Position numbers and translations under genes: made by a program
Shown: piece by piece, positions 44,562 to 56,296 of the stretch
How positions within the stretch are numbered: the first letter of the stretch is position 1
How the letters are laid out: the number at the start of each line of letters is the position of its first letter
Notes under the pieces: model-generated
Databases searched by the model: none
The model's input: only the letters and a program-made list of their open reading frames with translations
What the model was told of the DNA's origin: nothing
Origin: Saccharospirillum sp965652395
GTDB taxonomy: Bacteria; Pseudomonadota; Gammaproteobacteria; Pseudomonadales; Natronospirillaceae
Assembly: GCA_965652395.1 (NCBI GenBank)
Contig: CBFGUW010000004.1
Span: 1 to 64,000, forward strand
Direction of reading: 5' to 3'
Length of the DNA: 64,000 bases

Positions 44562-45253
44562 CGGAAGCCATCGAATGGCGGGGTGAGCGCATCCCGATCA
44601 AACGCTCCAAACGAAAAACCCTGGCACTGCATGTGCGCGACGGGGCTATCGAACTGCGGGTTCCGCCCAGGGTGCCCGAGGCCGAGCTACTGGCGTTTGT
44701 CAGCAGTCGGCAGGATTGGCTGACCCGTGTGCGGAAGGAGCAGGCTCACCATCAGTCGCAACGGCCGGATTTCAGCCAAGCCGAAACCTGTCCGTTGATG
44801 GATCGAGAGCTGGAACTGGTGATTCAGCCGACCCGGGCGGGTCATTGGCGTCTGGAAGAAAACCGGTTGCATCTGGGCGTTGAAACTGTCGATAAAGAAT
44901 GGGTGCATCATGTGTTGGCCGACTTCTACAAGGCCCAGGCCAAGTTTTACCTGATGGAAAAAACACTGCAGCTGGTGGTGCGGCGTGGCTGGCAAAGCCG
45001 CCTGACGGACATTCGGTTCAGGCGGACCAAAACGAAGTGGGGGCATTGCACCAGCCAGGGTCGGATTCAATACAACTGGCTGATCATGCTGGCGCCCGAA
45101 CGGGTGGTGGATTATCTGGTGGCTCATGAAACAGCGCACCTGCTTCACCCTCACCACGGCCCGGCGTTTTGGGACGAGGTCGAACGCAGCCACTCGGGCT
45201 GGCGGGAAGACCGGCGCTGGTTACATCAAAACGGGCACAGGCTTTTATTGTAG
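44558..45253 (+). CDS. YgjP/WLM-type zinc metallopeptidase (DUF45)
   Basis: 231 residues. The active-site motif HETAHLLHPHHGPAFW (HExxH variant with a downstream His) lies near residue 190, preceded by RRTKTKWGHCTSQGRIQYNWLIMLAP as in YgjP/DUF45 proteins. Cytoplasmic, SprT-like fold; the substrate is not known. It is coupled to DUF3820 by ATGA overlap. Its TAG stop lies in a GTAGGAGCC sequence resembling the start of a REP element, and the gene converges on the sensor kinase gene after 14 nt. Confidence 0.82.
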   Translation: MTEAIEWRGERIPIKRSKRKTLALHVRDGAIELRVPPRVPEAELLAFVSSRQDWLTRVRKEQAHHQSQRPDFSQAETCPLMDRELELVIQPTRAGHWRLEENRLHLGVETVDKEWVHHVLADFYKAQAKFYLMEKTLQLVVRRGWQSRLTDIRFRRTKTKWGHCTSQGRIQYNWLIMLAPERVVDYLVAHETAHLLHPHHGPAFWDEVERSHSGWREDRRWLHQNGHRLLL

Positions 45254-45267
45254 GAGCCGAATGTGGG

Positions 45268-46626
45268 CTACGCCTTGGGCAGCACCAACCTAAACCGTGC
45301 GCCACCCAGTGGGCTGTCGTGAATCTGCAGGTTGACGCCATAGCTCGCCAGAATATCTTTCACCATGCTGAGGCCGATGCCCTGACCGGGTTGCATGGTG
45401 TCCAACCTTTGACCCCGCGCCAGCACTTCCTCCCGCTTTTCCAGCGAGATACCGGGGCCGTCGTCATCGATATCGACCACCCAGCTGTCGGGCTCCGTGC
45501 CCGGATTCACGCTGACGCTGATGACCGACCGACCATATTTGAAGCCATTTTCGAGAAGGTTGCCCAAGACTTCCAGCAGGTCGTTGTTGTCTAGCGCCAC
45601 ATCCCACTCCGCCCCGTTGGTTTCAGGCAGGTCGAGCGCTTTGTCTTCGTATAGGAAGGCTTTTTCGAGGGCTTTGCCTAGCCTTTCCAGAGCCAGGCCC
45701 AATGAGCTGCGCTGTCCAAGTACCGGGCCGGTCCGCGCTTCGGTGACGGCACGCTGTAGTTGGTAACGAACGATCTGATCCATGCGGTTTATCTGATCGT
45801 TCAGTTCGGCTTCTTCTCCTGGGGAGAGCGTTCTCATGACGGCCAGGGGAGTTTTCAGACTGTGCGCCAAATCCGCCATGGCCTGGCGATAACGTTCCCG
45901 CTGCCCCTGCTCCGCTTCAAGCAGGCGATTGAGGTTATCGGTGAGTGGACGCAGTTCTTCCGGGTAGTTTCCTTCCAAACGGCTTTTGTCCCCAGTGCGT
46001 ATCTGTTGCAGGTTTTCGGCCACGGTGCGCAGCGGTTTCAGCCCCCAGCGCGCCACCAGCCACAACGCCACCAGCAAAACCAGAGTCACGGCGATAAGGC
46101 CACCCCAGAGCTGCCGACGAAACGTCTGCAGGGTGCTGTTCAAGGGCGCGGCGTCTTCCAGAACCCAGTATTCAAACAGGCGGTCACCGCCATCACTGCC
46201 CTCCCACACCACGGCATAACGCTCATAAACGTAGCCACCGTGCTCGCCAAACTCTTCCTGGCCGGGCTCTATCGCCTCCTGCGCCCTGATCCAATCGTGC
46301 AGATCCAGCCATTCACTGGACCGGCTTTCCCAAACGATGTGCCGATTGGCGTTGAGCACCAAGGCCACCAAACCGGACTCGGGGGAGTTATAACGGTCTT
46401 CCGCCAATGAAAGCGGCAACCACAGCGTCTCGCCTTCCAGTTCGGATTCCGCCAACAGATTCAGCACACGCAGAAAAAGCCGCTCCGCCTGGCCCGACAC
46501 CAGACTACGTTCGAAAGCCCGGTCAAGCCCGAGACCGGTGAGCCCCAGAAACAACAACAACAGGAGGGTGGCCGACATCAGCAGACGTCTGCGCAGAGAA
46601 AAAGTGGACGACACGCGGAGCCTCAA
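45268..46626 (-). CDS. Sensor histidine kinase (PhoQ-like)
   Basis: 452 residues. TM1 (~14-34), a periplasmic domain (~40-170), TM2 (~174-192), a HAMP-like linker, the dimerisation domain with phospho-His255 (LAHSLKTPLAV) and a catalytic domain with N box (NLLENGFKYG) and G boxes (DDDGPGIS, GQGIGLSM). The organisation resembles PhoQ-type kinases. Its start overlaps the regulator stop by four nt, so it is translationally coupled. The stimulus (Mg2+, cationic peptides or other) is inference only. Confidence 0.9.
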   Translation of the reverse strand: MRLRVSSTFSLRRRLLMSATLLLLLFLGLTGLGLDRAFERSLVSGQAERLFLRVLNLLAESELEGETLWLPLSLAEDRYNSPESGLVALVLNANRHIVWESRSSEWLDLHDWIRAQEAIEPGQEEFGEHGGYVYERYAVVWEGSDGGDRLFEYWVLEDAAPLNSTLQTFRRQLWGGLIAVTLVLLVALWLVARWGLKPLRTVAENLQQIRTGDKSRLEGNYPEELRPLTDNLNRLLEAEQGQRERYRQAMADLAHSLKTPLAVMRTLSPGEEAELNDQINRMDQIVRYQLQRAVTEARTGPVLGQRSSLGLALERLGKALEKAFLYEDKALDLPETNGAEWDVALDNNDLLEVLGNLLENGFKYGRSVISVSVNPGTEPDSWVVDIDDDGPGISLEKREEVLARGQRLDTMQPGQGIGLSMVKDILASYGVNLQIHDSPLGGARFRLVLPKA

Positions 46627-47309
46627 GCGCTGCTTTCGGCTTCAGAGTTAAAACGGTACCCCAGACCACGCTGGGTAAGAATGGGGTTGCGTACGCCGTC
46701 CGGATCCAGTTTCTTGCGCAGACGACGGATGAAGACTTCGATGACATTGCTGTCGCGATCAAAGTCCTGCTCGTACAGATGGTTGGTGAGCTCTGTTTTC
46801 GAAATCACCTTGTCGCGGTGCAACATCAGGTATTCAAGGGTGTTGTATTCGTAACTGGTCAGCTCAACGGCCTGCCCTTCCACCTTCACGGTTTTGGAAG
46901 CGGTATCCAGTTGATAGCGGCCCACTTCCAAAGTGGGCGATGCCATGCCAACGCTGCGCCGCAACAAGGCTTTAACGCGAGCCATCAGCTCAGCGAACAT
47001 AAAGGGTTTGGCCAGGTAATCATCCGCCCCGGCTTCAAGCCCGGTGACTTTGTCCTGCCAATGCCCACGTGCCGTGAGGATCAGAATGGGGAACTGACGG
47101 CCTTCGGCGCGCAGCTGTTTGATCAGTTCGATGCCGTCCAGTTCGGGCAGACCGAGGTCGATAATGGCTGCGTCGTAGTCGTGCTCTTTCCCCATAAACA
47201 GGCCTTCGCGACCATTGCTGCTGACATCGACCGCGAACCCTTCCTTTTTAAAACCGCTCTGCAGATGACTTTGCAGGCCGGCTTCGTCTTCAACGACCAA
47301 GAGCCTCAT
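46623..47309 (-). CDS. OmpR-family response regulator (PhoP-like)
   Basis: 228 residues: receiver domain with phospho-Asp51 (IIDLGLPELDG) and Lys101 (YLAKPF), then an OmpR-type winged helix (~130-220, EYNTLEYLMLHRDKVISKTEL...VIEVFIRRLRKKL). It pairs with the downstream kinase. Its 5' end overlaps the PepSY gene by 20 nt, so the four genes from 48201 down to 45268 form one operon. Confidence 0.92.
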   Translation of the reverse strand: MRLLVVEDEAGLQSHLQSGFKKEGFAVDVSSNGREGLFMGKEHDYDAAIIDLGLPELDGIELIKQLRAEGRQFPILILTARGHWQDKVTGLEAGADDYLAKPFMFAELMARVKALLRRSVGMASPTLEVGRYQLDTASKTVKVEGQAVELTSYEYNTLEYLMLHRDKVISKTELTNHLYEQDFDRDSNVIEVFIRRLRKKLDPDGVRNPILTQRGLGYRFNSEAESSA

Positions 47310-47619
47310 ACACTTCCTCCAATACCGTCGGGTCGGTCGGCAGACCCGTCTCGGGGTTCAAATCGACCGTTTTGACCCGTCCTTCATTAAGCAGAATGCG
47401 CAGTCGATATACCCAACTGTCACCACCGCCGGCACGCTCGACTTTGACCACGCGGCCTTTGAACATGCATTCTGCGGCCTGCACTACCGCACGCTCACTG
47501 GTGAGCGGAATTTGAGCCCCGGTACAGGGATGGGTGTCGGGTGATTCCGCCCTTGCCCATACCGCCAGGGTGAGTCCTATCGTTAGTATCAGCCAACGGG
47601 CCCCATACAGCCTCGACAT
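47290..47619 (-). CDS. PepSY-domain periplasmic protein
   Basis: 109 residues with a signal peptide (cleaved near ARA-ES). The PepSY domain covers ~38-105 (AVVQAAECMFKGRVVKVER...VYRLRILLNEGRVKTVDLNPETG). Such proteins often accompany PhoPQ-like systems and may modulate the sensor. The gene overlaps the regulator by 20 nt and lies 15 nt after the glycine-zipper gene, so it belongs to the same operon. ATG at 47619 with GAGG seven bases upstream. Confidence 0.82.
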   Translation of the reverse strand: MSRLYGARWLILTIGLTLAVWARAESPDTHPCTGAQIPLTSERAVVQAAECMFKGRVVKVERAGGGDSWVYRLRILLNEGRVKTVDLNPETGLPTDPTVLEEVYEALGR

Positions 47620-47634
47620 GGAGTTGCCTCTTCA

Positions 47635-48201
47635 TTATCTGGGCGTCACCTCCACCTGAAGCTCGATGTAGCGGCCCGGGTGACGGTCCATAAAGGTTAT
47701 AAATTCGCGGCCATTGTAACGGTAGCGAACTTCATAGCCTATCAGTTCCCGGCGTCGGTGTCGGTACTCGACTTCGCACTCACGTTCGGTTCGGTAACGA
47801 ATGGTCGTCTCGCCCCGCCCACCCAGTTCATGACCAATGGCACCGCCGATCAGACCACCGGCGATGGCACCGAATACCTGGGATTCCGGCGTGTTTCCGC
47901 TATGGGACCCTACGGTGGCGCCAATGGCACCACCAATGATAGCGGCACCCGGGTTGCCGCCACTGTGGCTGCGTTCCACTTCGACATCGCGGGTCCGGCA
48001 AATTTCTATCCGGTCGTTATGACCATGGTTTTCGCGATAGTAGTAGGTTTCGTAGATCGGTTCGGCGTAAATCACCCGGCCTTCGGCGTAAAACCGTTGA
48101 TAGTCCCGATGACGGCTGTCATCCCGGTCGCGGTGGTCGGCCATGACCGAGCTACTGGCGACAATGGCAATGACAGCACTGATCAGTATTGAGCGTTTCA
48201 T
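47635..48201 (-). CDS. Glycine-zipper 2TM (17-kDa surface antigen-like) protein
   Basis: 188 residues. After a signal peptide (cleaved near VMA-DH) there is a His/Arg/Tyr-rich stretch, then the Gly-zipper GNPGAAIIGGAIGATVGSHSG...FGAIAGGLIGGAIGHELGG (~80-125), and a C-terminal YR-rich region. Rickettsia 17-kDa-like domain. No lipobox Cys is visible. It is the first gene of the operon with PepSY and the two-component genes, so it may report or respond to envelope stress sensed by the kinase (inference). GAGGAAG precedes the ATG. Confidence 0.8.
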   Translation of the reverse strand: MKRSILISAVIAIVASSSVMADHRDRDDSRHRDYQRFYAEGRVIYAEPIYETYYYRENHGHNDRIEICRTRDVEVERSHSGGNPGAAIIGGAIGATVGSHSGNTPESQVFGAIAGGLIGGAIGHELGGRGETTIRYRTERECEVEYRHRRRELIGYEVRYRYNGREFITFMDRHPGRYIELQVEVTPR

Positions 48202-48291
48202 AAGGGCTTCCTCTCACTTCTTCCATGCAGGCGTTATCTTAGTTGATGGTTATGAGAGTACCCATACGCCATGAACCGAACCTGAACTAAC

Positions 48292-50682
<2,391 letters not shown>

Positions 50683-51229
50683 GCATTCGCTTCCATGGTC
50701 GTTAACGCCAAAAAAATGGGGCCCATGAATGACAAATCAATCACCCCTCCCGCCTCTTTGGCTGGACTCGAGGGTGACTGAAACGGATGCAGAAAAACCA
50801 GACAGTAGAGCAAATGAATATGACGAATATTTGACAGCTACGACCAAAACAACCCTAGCCTAGTCGTCATCAGGGCTGGCTCGGGGTGTCCACAAATTCT
50901 GTGGATATCTCTGTGAACAAGGCGAGTAGTAACTGCCTCAGGCACCGAAACAAGGGCACCGGACACAGATTGATCATTTTTTAACCAAACAAATAATATC
51001 TTTATATTTCAACTAGTTACAGGTTTTCAGGTTGATTCTGATAGCATTTTATAGGGTAACCGGCTCGATAACGGGAAGAAGAAAAGTAGCTTCTGAGTTT
51101 GGGGATAGATTGCCTAAACTCTTTTCCAGATCGCTTCAAGACAGTGGTTCCGGCAATAATGTGTATTTTTGTAAAAACAAGCACAAAAAAGGCCGACACT
51201 AGGTCGGCCTATTACGGATCGCAATAAAC
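50683..51229. other. Intergenic region between the MvaT-like gene and lon
   Basis: 547 nt without a credible gene. The left end (51185-51210) contains the terminator of the MvaT-like gene; the right end should carry the lon promoter. The middle part around 50980-51050 is AT-rich. Nothing else is recognisable. Confidence 0.5.
51185..51210 (-). terminator. Rho-independent terminator of the MvaT-like gene 51230-51706
   Basis: Minus strand: AGGCCGAC stem, short loop, GTCGGCC and six T, about 20 bp after the stop codon. Confidence 0.85.
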
Positions 51230-51706
51230 TCAGGCGGTGGCTTCTTCTTCCACCAACCAGTTTTTAACTTCGTCGGCACCAAACTCTTCGACCCATTGAT
51301 CCAGAGTTTTGGGGTTGCGACGCTTCTTCTCGATCTGCTCACCGGTCTGGGGGTGCTCATATACGCCGATGGCCAGTTTGGGGCCACCGGAGGCCTTGGC
51401 GGATTTGCCTTTGCGCTTACCGGTCTTGCCGCCGTTCACGCGCGCGAAGTAGGTGGTCAGCTCTTCGTAGAACTCCGGCTTGTCGGCTTTCTTGCCCTGG
51501 GCTTTGATCCAGTCAACGATGGCATTGGCGCGCATCGCGAAGATGTCATATTCGGAAATACCGTATTCGTCGAACAGGCTGCGCACTTGATCGTCATACT
51601 TCTCGAAGCCTTCCATGCGCTGGGCCTGGGCTTCCTTCTGCTTGCGCAGTTCTTCGATCTTGGCTTCGTGTTCTTTAATCTTCTGGTCCAGATCCTGGTC
51701 TAACAT
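51230..51706 (-). CDS. MvaT/H-NS-like nucleoid-associated protein (paralogue 2)
   Basis: 158 residues. N-terminal coiled coil (~1-35), middle linker, basic GKTGKRKGKSAK stretch and a C-terminal DNA-binding end GVYEHPQTGEQIEKKRRNPKTLDQWVEEFGADEVKNW, which closely follows MvaT (KTYKNPHTGE..ETKGGNHKTLKEWK). Likely a gene silencer of AT-rich DNA. AGGAG precedes the ATG. It lies 15 nt after lysS and is probably both co-transcribed with lysS and regulated separately. Its relative at 19727-20221 shares length and C-terminal pattern but is divergent in sequence. Confidence 0.8.
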   Translation of the reverse strand: MLDQDLDQKIKEHEAKIEELRKQKEAQAQRMEGFEKYDDQVRSLFDEYGISEYDIFAMRANAIVDWIKAQGKKADKPEFYEELTTYFARVNGGKTGKRKGKSAKASGGPKLAIGVYEHPQTGEQIEKKRRNPKTLDQWVEEFGADEVKNWLVEEEATA

Positions 51707-51721
51707 GGTTTTCTCCTGTGA

Positions 51722-53224
51722 TTAATCAGTCAGCTGACGAGGTTTCATATGAGGGAACAAAATCACGTCTTTAATCGACGGTGAATCGGTGAAATACATC
51801 ACCAGACGATCGATACCGATGCCCTCGCCCGCCGTTGGCGGCAAGCCGAACTCCAGGGCGTTGATGTAGTCTTCATCGTAGAACATGGCTTCATCGTCAC
51901 CGGCGTCCTTCTCGGCCACCTGAGCCTTGAAGCGCTCGGCCTGGTCAATCGGATCGTTCAGCTCGGAGAAGCCGTTGGCGATTTCACGACCGCCAATGAA
52001 GAACTCGAAACGGTCGGTGACGTCCGAGTTGTCGTCGTTGCGACGCGCCAAAGGAGACACCTCGGCCGGGTAGGCAGTGATGAACACCGGGCCTTTAAGG
52101 TTCTCTTCAACCGTTTCCTCGAAGATTTCCGTTTGAACCCGGCCCAATCCCCAACTGTTCTGTACATTAATTCCCAGGTCGTTCGCCACGCGGGTGGCTT
52201 CTTCCAGGGTATCGATGTTCTCGGCGCGCAATTCCGGGTTGTACTTCAGGATCGAATCAAACAAGGACAGGCGCTCGAAGGGCTGGCTCAGATCGAACGT
52301 CTCGCCCTGATAATGCAACTCAGCAGTTCCCAGGACATCCTTGGCGATAGTACGCAGCATGTCTTCGGTCAAATCCATCAGGTCGTTGTAGTCGGCATAG
52401 GCCTGATACCACTCCAACATGGTGAACTCGGGGTTGTGGCGGGTGGATACGCCTTCGTTACGGAAGTTTCGGTTGATTTCGAACACACGCTCGAAGCCAC
52501 CCACGACCAGCCGCTTAAGGTAAAGCTCAGGCGCAATGCGCAGGTACATATCAATGTCCATCGCATTATGATGGGTGATGAACGGCCGAGCCACGGCACC
52601 GCCGGGGATTACCTGCAACATGGGAGTTTCCACTTCCATAAAGCTGCGCTCGGTCAGGTAGCGGCGAATACCGTTGATAATACCGGTCCGAACCTCGAAA
52701 ACCCGGCGCGTTTCGTCGCTGATCATCAAATCGACATAACGCTGGCGATATTTCATTTCCTGATCGGCCAGGCCATGGAATTTATCCGGCAACGGCCGTA
52801 GGGATTTGGTGAGGATGGTCAGATTCTCGACGGCCTCGACCGAGACATACAGCTCACCCTTGCCAGACTTGGACAACGTGCCGCGCACACCGACGATATC
52901 GCCGATATCGAGCAATTCCCAATCGGTGCTTTCCTTCTGGAGGTTTTTAGGCATATAGAACTGGATACGACCGCTGGCGTCACGCAGACCAACGAAGGGA
53001 CCGCCACGACGCATAACCCGGCCCGCGACGCTGACCGAGACACCCAGATCGACGATGGCCTCTTTTTCCAGATCGCCATATTCAGCCTGCAATTCGCCCG
53101 CGTGATGCTCACGACGAAAATCGTTTGGGAAGGCCTGGGGCCGACTCTCGGCCAACTGAGCCAGTTTCTGCTTACGCTCAGCGATGATGTGATTCTCTTC
53201 GCTAGAGTGATGCTTATCCGTCAT
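51722..53224 (-). CDS. lysS: Lysyl-tRNA synthetase, class II
   Basis: 500 residues. An OB-fold anticodon-binding domain (~65-155) precedes the class II catalytic core with motif 2 (FRNEGVSTRHNPEFTMLEWYQAY) and motif 3 (GLPPTAGEGIGIDRLVM). Length is normal. It follows prfB by about 48 nt, as in E. coli and pseudomonads. ATG at 53224 after GGAATCAAG. Confidence 0.96.
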   Translation of the reverse strand: MTDKHHSSEENHIIAERKQKLAQLAESRPQAFPNDFRREHHAGELQAEYGDLEKEAIVDLGVSVSVAGRVMRRGGPFVGLRDASGRIQFYMPKNLQKESTDWELLDIGDIVGVRGTLSKSGKGELYVSVEAVENLTILTKSLRPLPDKFHGLADQEMKYRQRYVDLMISDETRRVFEVRTGIINGIRRYLTERSFMEVETPMLQVIPGGAVARPFITHHNAMDIDMYLRIAPELYLKRLVVGGFERVFEINRNFRNEGVSTRHNPEFTMLEWYQAYADYNDLMDLTEDMLRTIAKDVLGTAELHYQGETFDLSQPFERLSLFDSILKYNPELRAENIDTLEEATRVANDLGINVQNSWGLGRVQTEIFEETVEENLKGPVFITAYPAEVSPLARRNDDNSDVTDRFEFFIGGREIANGFSELNDPIDQAERFKAQVAEKDAGDDEAMFYDEDYINALEFGLPPTAGEGIGIDRLVMYFTDSPSIKDVILFPHMKPRQLTD

Positions 53225-53272
53225 CTTGATTCCAGTTCCGGTTCAAATCGCCCGGCTGAGCCGGGCCATGGA

Positions 53273-54368
53273 TTAGAGCCCTTTCTTCAGGGAGGCTTCG
53301 ATAAACATATCCAGGCCTCCATCGAGCACAGCCTGGGTATTGCGGGTTTCAACGCCAGTACGCAAGTCTTTGATGCGCGCGTCGTCCAGCACGTAGGAGC
53401 GAATCTGGCTGCCCCAGCCAATGTCGGACTTGGTGTCCTCGACGGCCTGGGCGGCTTCGTTCCGTTTCATCATTTCCAGCTCATACAGCTTGGCTTTCAG
53501 CTGTTTCATGGCCTGGTCTTTGTTCTTGTGCTGGGACCGGTCGTTCTGACACTGCACGACAATGTTGGTCGGGTTATGCGTGATCCGCACCGCCGACTCG
53601 GTTCGGTTCACGTGCTGACCACCGGCGCCCGAGGCACGATATACGTCGATCCGCAGATCGGCCGGGTTGATCTCGATATCGATGTTGTCATCCACTTCCG
53701 GGGAGACAAAAACCGATGAAAAAGACGTATGACGACGATTACCGGAGTCAAAGGGCGATTTCCGCACCAACCGGTGCACGCCGGTTTCGGTACGCAGCCA
53801 CCCGAAGGCATATTCACCCTCGAACCGCACCGTGGCGGATTTGATCCCGGCCACCTCTCCTTCGGAGGCTTCCATCAGTTCGGTCTTGAAGCCTTTTTCC
53901 TCGCCCCAGCGCAGATACATGCGCAGCAGCATTTCGGCCCAATCCTGGGCTTCGGTGCCACCGGAACCGGCCTGGATATCGAGATAGGCATTGCTCGGAT
54001 CCATCTCGCCACTGAACATACGGCGGAATTCGAGGCCTTCCAGCTCTTTTTCAAGGGCGTCCAGGTCGGCGCGGATATCGTTGACCGTGCCTTCGTCGCC
54101 CTCCTCGGCGGCCATCTCCAACAGATCACCGGCGTCGCCGACGCCATCCGTCAGGCGGGTGATGGTGTTTACGATGGTTTCAAGGCTGCTGCGTTCCTGG
54201 CCAAGCGCCTGCGCCCGCTCAGGGTCGTTCCAGACATTGGGCTCTGCCAGTTCGCGTTCGACTTCGTCTAACCGTTCTTTCTTGGTATCGAAGTCAAAGA
54301 TACCCCCTAAGCACGTCGGTGCGCGCCTGAAGGTCTTTGATTTGTTCTTTGATCGGATTAATTTCCAC
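53273..54368 (-). CDS. prfB: Peptide chain release factor 2, with programmed +1 frameshift
   Basis: 364 residues after frameshifting. It starts with GTG at 54368 (AGGAGCGG upstream), reads 24 codons (VEINPIKEQIKDL...LRGYL) and meets TGA at 54296. A +1 shift at CTT-T then continues as DFDTKKERLDE. Stop-recognition tripeptide SPF (KSPFDSG) and the GGQ motif (SGAGGQHVNR) are present. RF2 releases peptides at UGA and UAA. Low RF2 levels favour the shift, giving autoregulation. Upstream of lysS; downstream of recJ on the same strand. Confidence 0.96.
54294..54308 (-). promoter_or_regulatory. prfB programmed frameshift signal
   Basis: On the minus strand AGGGGG (internal Shine-Dalgarno) is followed by TAT, then CTT-TGA-C. 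This is the canonical RF2 autoregulatory site; the stop is codon 25. Confidence 0.95.
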
Positions 54369-54575
54369 TAACCGCTCCTGATTTCAATATCAATGTGAAT
54401 TACCGGCGGGGGCGGCATTTTATCGAAAATCGAAAACGTTAGGTAGTGATATTCCTGTTATCGCTAGGATATTTATAAATGGGGTGGACGGCTTTAAATA
54501 ATAAACACAATTAATGGGGCGGCGTGAAATTATTATTTGCTCAAGAATTAGGCATTTTTGGCAAATTTCCCGGCA

Positions 54576-56291
54576 TTACACCGGCTCTATGGCGTCAAAC
54601 ATCAACTGCAGGGATTCACGCCCCCTGAATCGATTGCAACTCAATTGATACACCCCTTTCAAACGCGGCTGACTTGTCGGCCAAAGGGATAAATCGATGT
54701 TAAAGGCAATTCCGTCAATGACCGCACCATGGTCATCCACCAGTTGTAACTTTAAATGTCGCTCACCCACAATACGCTGACTCTCGATGCGCCACTCCCC
54801 ATGAAAGGAAGGTGCCGGAAAATTCTGCCCCCAAGGACCCGCCCGCTCCAGCAGGAGGGCATTGGTCAAGGTCAACTCCCCAGGGCCGAGCATGCCATCG
54901 GTGACCAGTTGCGGCACCAGGGCTTCCGGTTCGCAGAGTGTTTCCACCGCACGCTCGAACCATAGCTGTAGCTCAGCCTCCCTACCCTGTTCCAGCGTCA
55001 GCCCCGCCGCCATGGCATGGCCACCAAATTTACACAGCAGTCCTGGCACCTGCCCGGCGATCCAGTCCAGCCCGTCGCGTAGATGAAAGCCCGGAATCGA
55101 GCGCGCCGACCCCTTGAGCAGGCCATCGCCGGATTCGGCCAAGGCGATAACGGGTCGGTGGGTTTTATCCTTTATCCGTGATGCCAGAATCCCGATAACC
55201 CCCTCGTGCCAATCCGCCTGATGGAGGACGTGACCCAAACGACCGTCGAGTTGGTCGATGCCTTCAAGGTAGCGTTCGGCATCCACCACCATGGAGCGCT
55301 CGATGGCGCGGCGCTCGCGATTGAGGTCTTCGAGGCGGGCGGCGATGGACCGAGCCTCTCCCGGATCGTCAGTAATCAAACAACGCACACCCAGGGTCAT
55401 ATCATCCAGACGCCCAGCGGCATTGAGCCTGGGGCCAACGGCAAAACCAAAGTCCTGGCTTTGGGCATTTCGCCAATCTCGCCCGGCCACCTCGAACAGG
55501 GCCAGAATACCTGGACGGGCCTTTCCGCCGCGAATACGCTGCAACCCCTGCTGCACCAATCGGCGGTTGTTGGCATCCAATGGCACCACATCCGCGACAG
55601 TTGCCAGCGCGACCAGATCCAACCATTGACCAAGATTCAGCTCGGGCCTGCCCTGCTGCTCGAACCAGCCCCGCTCGCGCAATGACGCTCGCAGCGCGAT
55701 CAATAAATAGAAGACAACAGCACATCCGCAAGCCGCCTTGCTTGGAAAGTCACACCCAGGCTGATTGGGGTTGAGAATGGCATTGGCTGCGGGAAGTTCG
55801 GACCCCGGCAGATGATGGTCGGTCACCAAAACAGCGACACCCGCTTCACGGGCGACTTTTACCCCGTCAATGCTGGCGATGCCGTTGTCGACCGTAATAA
55901 TCAGGTCCGGGGATTGGGTCAAGGCCAGCTGTACGATTTCAGGGGATAGACCATAACCGTATTCAAACCGGTTCGGCAGCAGGAAATGAACATCCATACC
56001 AAGAGAGCGAAGCGCCTGGAAGGCCAAGGCCGTGCTGGTGGCACCGTCGGTGTCGTAGTCCCCGACGATCATCACCCGCCAACCCTCAGCCAGAGCTTTC
56101 TCCAACAGGCTGATGGACTCATCAATGCCTTTCAGGGTCTGCCAGGGCAACAGACCCGTCAGACTGGTGTCGAGATCCGCAGTGTCGGTAACACCACGCG
56201 CCCGATAAAGTCGATCGAGTAAGGGGTTCTCATGGACAGAAGTGTGCCCGGCCACTGGCCGGGTGGCGATCTCCGGCAGTGGACGGGTCAT
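54576..56291 (-). CDS. recJ: Single-stranded DNA exonuclease RecJ
   Basis: 571 residues. DHH phosphoesterase motifs: DYDTDGATST near residue 79, then VTDHHLPG (DHH), and DHHA1 domain with GGHAMAAGLTL. 5'-to-3' exonuclease acting in recombination and mismatch repair. ATG at 56291; the thrC stop is only five bases upstream, so coupling is likely. hom-thrC-recJ-prfB-lysS is a conserved order. Confidence 0.95.
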   Translation of the reverse strand: MTRPLPEIATRPVAGHTSVHENPLLDRLYRARGVTDTADLDTSLTGLLPWQTLKGIDESISLLEKALAEGWRVMIVGDYDTDGATSTALAFQALRSLGMDVHFLLPNRFEYGYGLSPEIVQLALTQSPDLIITVDNGIASIDGVKVAREAGVAVLVTDHHLPGSELPAANAILNPNQPGCDFPSKAACGCAVVFYLLIALRASLRERGWFEQQGRPELNLGQWLDLVALATVADVVPLDANNRRLVQQGLQRIRGGKARPGILALFEVAGRDWRNAQSQDFGFAVGPRLNAAGRLDDMTLGVRCLITDDPGEARSIAARLEDLNRERRAIERSMVVDAERYLEGIDQLDGRLGHVLHQADWHEGVIGILASRIKDKTHRPVIALAESGDGLLKGSARSIPGFHLRDGLDWIAGQVPGLLCKFGGHAMAAGLTLEQGREAELQLWFERAVETLCEPEALVPQLVTDGMLGPGELTLTNALLLERAGPWGQNFPAPSFHGEWRIESQRIVGERHLKLQLVDDHGAVIDGIAFNIDLSLWPTSQPRLKGVYQLSCNRFRGRESLQLMFDAIEPV

Positions 56292-56296
56292 GCCGA

